From assembly GCA_937996595.1 (NCBI GenBank), contig CALKVC010000157.1, positions 1 to 8,978 of the forward strand: a stretch of 8,978 nt of DNA. Reading direction: 5' to 3'. Under the pieces are notes generated by a model, which was given only the letters and a program-made list of their open reading frames with translations, had not been told where the DNA came from and searched no databases. Source of the DNA: an uncultured Chitinophagaceae bacterium (lineage in GTDB: Bacteria > Bacteroidota > Bacteroidia > Chitinophagales > Chitinophagaceae). The position numbers and the translations under genes are program-made. Of this stretch, positions 6,701-8,978 are shown piece after piece. How positions within the stretch are numbered: position 1 is the stretch's first letter; every line of letters begins with the position of its first letter.

Positions 6701-8978
6701 TCCATAAAAGGTCTCCGGATGCATCCGTTGAGAGAGTGGAAGTACCATCGCAGTTATCCACCACCGTTACTACCGGCGTTACCGGAGTGGTTTTTGGTGC
6801 AGCAGTGCCTGATCCGGTTGCACTGCTGCAACCATTGATGGTAGCGGTTACTGTATAGGTTCCTGCTGCGTATACGGTTATAGATGCTGTTGTAGCACCA
6901 TTGCTCCATAACAGGTCTCCCTGAGCATCTGTTGACAGGGTGGAACTGCCATCGCAGTTATCCACCACCGTTACTACCGGTGCAGACAGAGTTGTTCCCG
7001 GAGATGCAGTTGCTGTGCCCGGTAAACTGGTACAGCCGCCCACTGTAGAGGTTACCGTATAGTTACCGGCTGAATTTACAGTTATCGTTTGGGTTGTTTC
7101 TCCGGTACTCCATAAGAGGCTTCCGGGGGCAGAAGTGCTCAGGGTAGAAGTTCCGTCGCAATTGTTTACTACTGTTATATCCGGTGTTTCAGGTAAAGAT
7201 GCTACTGTTAAAATGCCGCCCTGGTATTCAAGTGTGTAATTTGGAACAGTGCCTTGTTGTACCAGGTTTGACGGTATGATCGTATATGTCCCCGGAGAAA
7301 GATTTCCATTACCCATAGGTATATTCAAATTATTGAACACGGCAAAATCAGGCCCGGTTGCAACTACATTGCTGTCGGCATCCTCATACTGGTAAATGGA
7401 ATTTGTAAAGGCATACAATGGTTGAGCGCCGGAGCAATCTGCCGTGGTATCGTTTGCCTTAACGGTGAGCAAAGCAGGAACAATGGTAAGGTTACCCAAA
7501 CCATAGGTGATGTCGAAATTTTCATTGATGAGTACACCCGGCCCAATCAGCCAGTTACCCACGGTATAACCGGAGATCATGTTTACCGACTGGAAACCTG
7601 ACAAAGAATCTTCCGGCCCGCCATATACATCCAGAGAATCAATGATGAGCAATACATTTTCATTTGTTTCATTGTTGAAGCTATTGCTGTTAACAGCGGC
7701 CTTGGCATTCACCGCCGCTTTGGCATTTACCATTGCCTTAGCATTAACGGTTGCCAGGCCATTAACGGCCGCTTTTGCATTCACCGCTGCTTTGGCATTA
7801 ACTGCCGCCTTGGCATTCACCGCTGCTTTGGCTGATGCCATGAAACTCATATTGAAGAAATCTGCTGCCGATAATCCCTGCTGGGCCTGTGAAGCATTGA
7901 TGAGTACAATAGCGTCTGACATGGCATATTGGTGCGATGCTATCAAAGAATCCCTGAAATCGTTTTGCAGTAACGGATCAATATTGGCAGTACTATAGTT
8001 GTAATTGAATCCAATCTGTTTTCCCTTTATGGAAGAGCCGTATGTAACGGTTGTATCACGGGGTGTGATGGTTAGTGGCAACCTGGTAATTGACAATACG
8101 CCATCAACAAACCGGTAATTATAGTATGCTGAAAGATCTAAAGATGCTGGTATTGACAGGTCTGTAACGGGAGAGGATGCACGACGGTAATATAAGCCGA
8201 TATTGCTTAAACTGTTTGCCGGTGAACTGAATGTTACATTGTTATCAAGCCCGAGATCTGTTAGTGTAAGCCCCGACTGCGCCAATGTTTCACCGTTTAC
8301 CGTAACAGTAAATTCATAAGCTGGTATTACTTCACCATAATGTTTGGTAGCATCATTTACAGTAACCACCACATTTTTCGGAATGGTTCCGAAGAAATAC
8401 AATGAATCACTGTTACCGCCGTCTAATCCGCTTGGCGATATTGGTGGATTGTAAACGGTTAGTGGCGGGTTACCAAAGAAAGGCGGTATGGAAGCAACCA
8501 ACTGGGTGCCGTTGGTTACTACTGCCGGAATGGTATCGTACTGGAATATCACCGATGCATTGCCTGCAAAATATTTACCGTCTATCACTACAGTAACCGT
8601 ATCAGTGCCAGGTATTTTTGATGAATCCTGCAGGTATCTTCCGGTTACCTGCGGGAAGGGGTTTGAGAAAGTTTGAAGGGCTTTGTCTGCCTGAACGAAT
8701 CCGCTGCCACCATTTTCATAAATGCCGGTACTATCCATGGCAAGTGCACTGGTTTTTAACAGTGATTTCATTTCCGAACCTGTGAAGGAAACATTGTCAT
8801 AATATTTTTTCTTCGCTTCCATCAGCAAGGCGGCAACACCGGCTACGTGCGGGGCTGCGGCTGATGTGCCAAAGGGTTTAGCCGCGTCACTGCCGAAAGT
8901 ACGTGCCGGAGGTGTCGCGCTTGATCCTGTGGGTGATGCACCCGACGAGAATGACGGACGTGCCGGATTATTTGACGC
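3750..8978 (-). CDS. Giant T9SS-exported modular S8 (subtilisin-like) protease, 5' truncated at window edge
   Basis: The frame is open to position 8978, so the N-terminal signal and most of the protease domain lie outside. The readable part is 1742 residues, ending with TAA at 3750-3752. Residue 39 is the expected catalytic serine in GTSAAAPHVAG, the signature around Ser of subtilases; the Asp and His boxes should lie upstream. The order after the protease is: domain end SGFVQADKAL (about 93-101), an IPT/TIG-like segment (110-190), three MBG domains (202-592), three 68-residue repeats (599-802), five ~85-residue repeats (805-1223), two SdrD-B-like domains (1227-1475), a jelly-roll-like module (1477-1629), an acidic linker and a T9SS sorting domain (1664-1742). 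It should cross the outer membrane by T9SS and be released or anchored at the surface. Function could be protein degradation or adhesion; the substrate is unknown. An in-frame TTG at 8828 is not the start, because coding continues upstream through the active site. Confidence 0.93.
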   Translation of the reverse strand, partial: ASNNPARPSFSSGASPTGSSATPPARTFGSDAAKPFGTSAAAPHVAGVAALLMEAKKKYYDNVSFTGSEMKSLLKTSALAMDSTGIYENGGSGFVQADKALQTFSNPFPQVTGRYLQDSSKIPGTDTVTVVIDGKYFAGNASVIFQYDTIPAVVTNGTQLVASIPPFFGNPPLTVYNPPISPSGLDGGNSDSLYFFGTIPKNVVVTVNDATKHYGEVIPAYEFTVTVNGETLAQSGLTLTDLGLDNNVTFSSPANSLSNIGLYYRRASSPVTDLSIPASLDLSAYYNYRFVDGVLSITRLPLTITPRDTTVTYGSSIKGKQIGFNYNYSTANIDPLLQNDFRDSLIASHQYAMSDAIVLINASQAQQGLSAADFFNMSFMASAKAAVNAKAAVNAKAAVNAKAAVNGLATVNAKAMVNAKAAVNAKAAVNSNSFNNETNENVLLIIDSLDVYGGPEDSLSGFQSVNMISGYTVGNWLIGPGVLINENFDITYGLGNLTIVPALLTVKANDTTADCSGAQPLYAFTNSIYQYEDADSNVVATGPDFAVFNNLNIPMGNGNLSPGTYTIIPSNLVQQGTVPNYTLEYQGGILTVASLPETPDITVVNNCDGTSTLSTSAPGSLLWSTGETTQTITVNSAGNYTVTSTVGGCTSLPGTATASPGTTLSAPVVTVVDNCDGSSTLSTDAQGDLLWSNGATTASITVYAAGTYTVTATINGCSSATGSGTAAPKTTPVTPVVTVVDNCDGTSTLSTDASGDLLWSNGSATASITVNTAGTFTVTSTVNGCTSMAGSGTSAPKTTPATPGYSIIQPTCSEATGSVELNGLPSGTWTLTRNPGAVITTGSTSSTNISGLSAGTYTFTMTNADGCISFPTANIVINTQPETPLKPMVGTITQPTCTEATGSVVLSNLPAGAWTVNSTPNTFTTTGNTTTATISGLPANNNYVFKVTNADGCTSPASGSVQINAQPATPSAPVIGAITQPGCTLATGSISLSGLPSGTWTLTRNPGNITTTGSSTSITVSGLAAGTYTFTVRNSAGCTSPVSGDAVVNPQPATPTAPQVGSITQPSCTVTTGSVILNGLPAGTWTVTRSPGNTTTTGNTTSTTISGLSAGTYTFKVMNAGGCTSPASGNVVINAAPAIPAAPTVSTITQPTCSVTTGSVKLTGLPSGTWTLTRNPGNIATTGNTSSITVSGLAPGTYTFTVRKGSGCNSAPSANVVITANTNCSAIGNFVFRDNNANGIQDSGEPGISGVSVKLYNSAGTQVASTTTNSSGIYGFGNLAPGTYSVAFTTPSGFSPSPSNAGTDDSKDSDPVAGTVTGISLAINQTNNNIDAGFIPSVMVLGNRVWYDTNNDGINSSSENGMANRTVRLYKDDDNNNIPDGSAIATQTTDANGYYSFTALATGTYIVGVVIPDGYVSSAVNGGDPDNNTNNDDNGQVLVGNEIRGLGITLTLNGEPEGSSGSKHTNNSYDFGLLPDCNCMNNNSGNLLTNGNFENGTTGWTVTGGSFTTGTGYSACSSKNGFNNATKKASTVYQDVTVTPGTTLVFTGFAGTHAAGLSCNPKISLLFRNASGTVLSQTNVTITWNVDANFGQLAFYTITATAPSGTSKARIQTSISCDYVKMDGFCLKVASTPLARGSGEYNLSTGATDEQADLDAEPTGLSAILSPNPVTSHFNLKISSGDKHTAISVRILNTDGKLMGIHKPAANSTLRLETGEWKSGVYFAELIQGTNRKVIRFMKAGN
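3753..3989 (-). other. T9SS type A C-terminal sorting domain
   Basis: The last about 79 residues read ILSPNPVTSHFNLKI, SVRILNTDGKLMG, LRLETGEWKSGVYFAELIQG and RKVIRFMKAGN. The NP-x-x-x-F start, the D-x-x-G strand, the SGVYF box and the final K-x-I-R-F-x-K strand match the type A T9SS sorting domain (Por secretion tail). This directs the protein through the outer membrane, where the domain is normally removed. It also shows that the organism should have a T9SS. Confidence 0.92.
4092..4550 (-). other. Jelly-roll-like module, possibly carbohydrate binding
   Basis: The segment begins NLLTNGNFENGTTGWTVTGG and continues with VYQDVTVTPGTTLVFTGFAG and ISLLFRNASGTVL. It ends with a D-Y-V-K-MDGFCLKV strand. 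The N-G-x-FE-x-G-x-x-GW opening and V-DG-F closing are typical of galactose-binding-like jelly rolls such as family 4/9 carbohydrate-binding modules. Several cysteines (CNC, ACSS, SCNP, SCDY, FCLK) suggest disulfides. Binding to sugar is inference only. Confidence 0.5.
4554..5300 (-). other. Two SdrD B-like domains with calcium-loop motifs
   Basis: The first starts IGNFVFRDNNANGIQDSGEP and includes GVSVKLY and GIYGFGNLAPGTYSV; the second starts LGNRVWYDTNNDGINSSSEN and includes RTVRLYKDDDNNNIPDG and GYYSFTALATGTYIV. Both have the D-x-N-x-D/N-G acidic loop of SdrD B domains, which bind calcium and stiffen surface proteins. The second carries an extra DDDNNN loop and a DPDNNTNNDDNG stretch. Each closes with a YDFGLLP- or DAGFIP-type strand. 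They form a rigid stalk between the repeats and the C-terminal module. Confidence 0.85.
5310..6566 (-). repeat. Five ~255-bp (85-residue) SprB-like tandem repeats
   Basis: Unit starts fall at 6566, 6311, 6053, 5798 and 5543; spacing is 255, 258, 255 and 255 bases, and the last unit is shortened to 78 residues. The consensus has ITQPTC, ATGSV, GLPSGTWTLTRNPG, TTG, ISGLSAGTYTF, then GCTSP and VVIN plus a Pro linker. Two cysteines per unit (positions 8 and 63) are kept in all five, suggesting an intradomain disulfide. Unit 2 is the most divergent (AWTVNSTPN, PANNNYVF). The shape is like SprB-type repeats of gliding and adhesion proteins, but the PYxYxW core is replaced by GTWTLTR. Confidence 0.9.
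6573..7184 (-). repeat. Three 204-bp (68-residue) tandem Ig-like repeats
   Basis: Equivalent prolines at 7182, 6978, 6774 and the start of the next array at 6570 are each exactly 204 bases apart. Each unit reads about NCDGTSTLST, LLWSNG, SITV, AGTYTVT, NGCTS, then a Pro/Thr linker (PKTTPVTP). Each has two conserved cysteines (NCDG and GC) that could pair. Units 2 and 3 share at least 32 identical bases in a row around their NCDG ends, so duplication looks recent. This resembles the LLWS-type Ig-like/SprB-like repeats of Bacteroidota surface proteins. Confidence 0.9.
7203..8375 (-). other. Three MBG (YGX-type) domains, the second with a repeat insertion
   Basis: Domain 1 (about 8082-8375) opens VVVTVNDATKHYGEVIPAYE and closes YYNYRFVDGVLSIT. 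Domain 2 (about 7479-8081) opens LPLTITPRDTTVTYGSS and closes FDITYGLGNLTIV; it is about twice the usual length because some 100 residues are inserted. Domain 3 (about 7203-7478) opens LLTVKANDTTADCSGAQPLY and closes NYTLEYQGGILTVAS. The T-x-x-YG start and the Y-G-L-T-I end are the hallmarks of MBG domains, an immunoglobulin-like fold found in large bacterial surface proteins. Exact borders are approximate. Confidence 0.7.
7689..7832 (-). repeat. Eight in-frame 18-bp tandem repeats encoding AKAAVN
   Basis: Units run without spacers from 7832 down to 7689: AKAAVN four times, then GLATVN, AKAMVN, and AKAAVN twice. Every unit is 18 bases, so copy changes keep the frame. Copies differ mostly at third positions, which shows the array is not a very recent expansion. 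It lies inside the second MBG domain. The Ala-rich sequence is low in bulky residues and could form a helix or a flexible loop. Confidence 0.95.
8670..8978 (-). other. C-terminal end of S8 peptidase domain with catalytic serine
   Basis: The motif GTSAAAPHVAG is encoded at 8838-8870, with the catalytic Ser codon at 8862-8864. It is followed by helix VAALLMEAKKKYY and the pattern SLLKTSALAMD...GSGFVQADKAL, which matches how subtilase domains usually finish (helix, small loop, G-x-G-x-V-x-A). The segment before the serine is rich in Ser, Pro and Ala (RPSFSSGASPTGSSATPPA) and does not show the usual APG box, so the upstream part should be examined in the full gene. Confidence 0.85.

Noticed and set aside
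7689..7832. CRISPR-like array
   Set aside because: The 18-bp units are directly adjacent with no spacers and are in frame within a coding domain.
4510..7998. Long plus-strand open frames opposite the giant gene (for example 5389-5643, 5671-6042, 6160-6411, 7579-7998)
   Set aside because: They are antisense mirrors of the repeats, with repetitive Val/Pro/Ala-rich translations that follow the repeat period; no independent domain or start signal.
3750..8828. TTG at 8828 as the true start of the giant gene
   Set aside because: The frame remains open to the window edge and encodes the subtilase serine motif upstream, so this is an internal leucine codon.

Overview
The window looks like chromosomal DNA from a member of the Bacteroidota, most likely the Chitinophagales/Sphingobacteriales side. 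This rests on protein features, not on a marker gene. There is a C-terminal type IX secretion (T9SS) sorting domain, a lipoprotein whose start matches the Bacteroidota surface-export signal, YGX-type MBG domains, and a TPR-transmembrane-cyclase sensor. Shine-Dalgarno sequences are not evident. No rRNA, tRNA, insertion sequence, phage gene or CRISPR array was seen.

Layout. Positions 1-171 (+) hold the last 56 codons of a probable outer-membrane beta-barrel protein. Its TAA overlaps the ATG of the next gene (TAATG). That gene, 171-1355 (+), encodes a lipoprotein of the class C beta-lactamase/penicillin-binding-protein-like serine hydrolase family. The two appear to form a translationally coupled unit whose promoter lies outside the window. 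A gap of 358 bases, with no confident gene, separates it from a convergent gene at 1714-3642 (-). This encodes a membrane class III adenylate cyclase with a signal peptide, a periplasmic TPR array, one membrane helix and a complete ATP-specific catalytic domain.

Upstream on the same strand, a strong hairpin terminator at 3706-3733 ends a giant gene that fills 3750-8978 (-) and runs off the window edge. The readable 1742 residues are the C-terminal part of a secreted modular subtilisin-like (S8) protease. In order they contain: the catalytic-serine motif at the edge of the window, an IPT/TIG-like segment, three MBG domains (the second interrupted by eight 6-residue repeats), three 68-residue repeats, five ~85-residue SprB-like repeats, two SdrD-B-like calcium-loop domains, a jelly-roll-like module and a T9SS type A sorting domain.

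Functionally the window is about the cell envelope and surface: a surface-directed serine hydrolase lipoprotein, a T9SS-exported protease/adhesin and a membrane cAMP-producing sensor. Nothing in the sequence directly links the cyclase to the protease beyond adjacency and shared strand. I did not find clear evidence of a new multi-gene system. The most notable structures are the repeat mosaic in the giant protein and the architecture of the cyclase.
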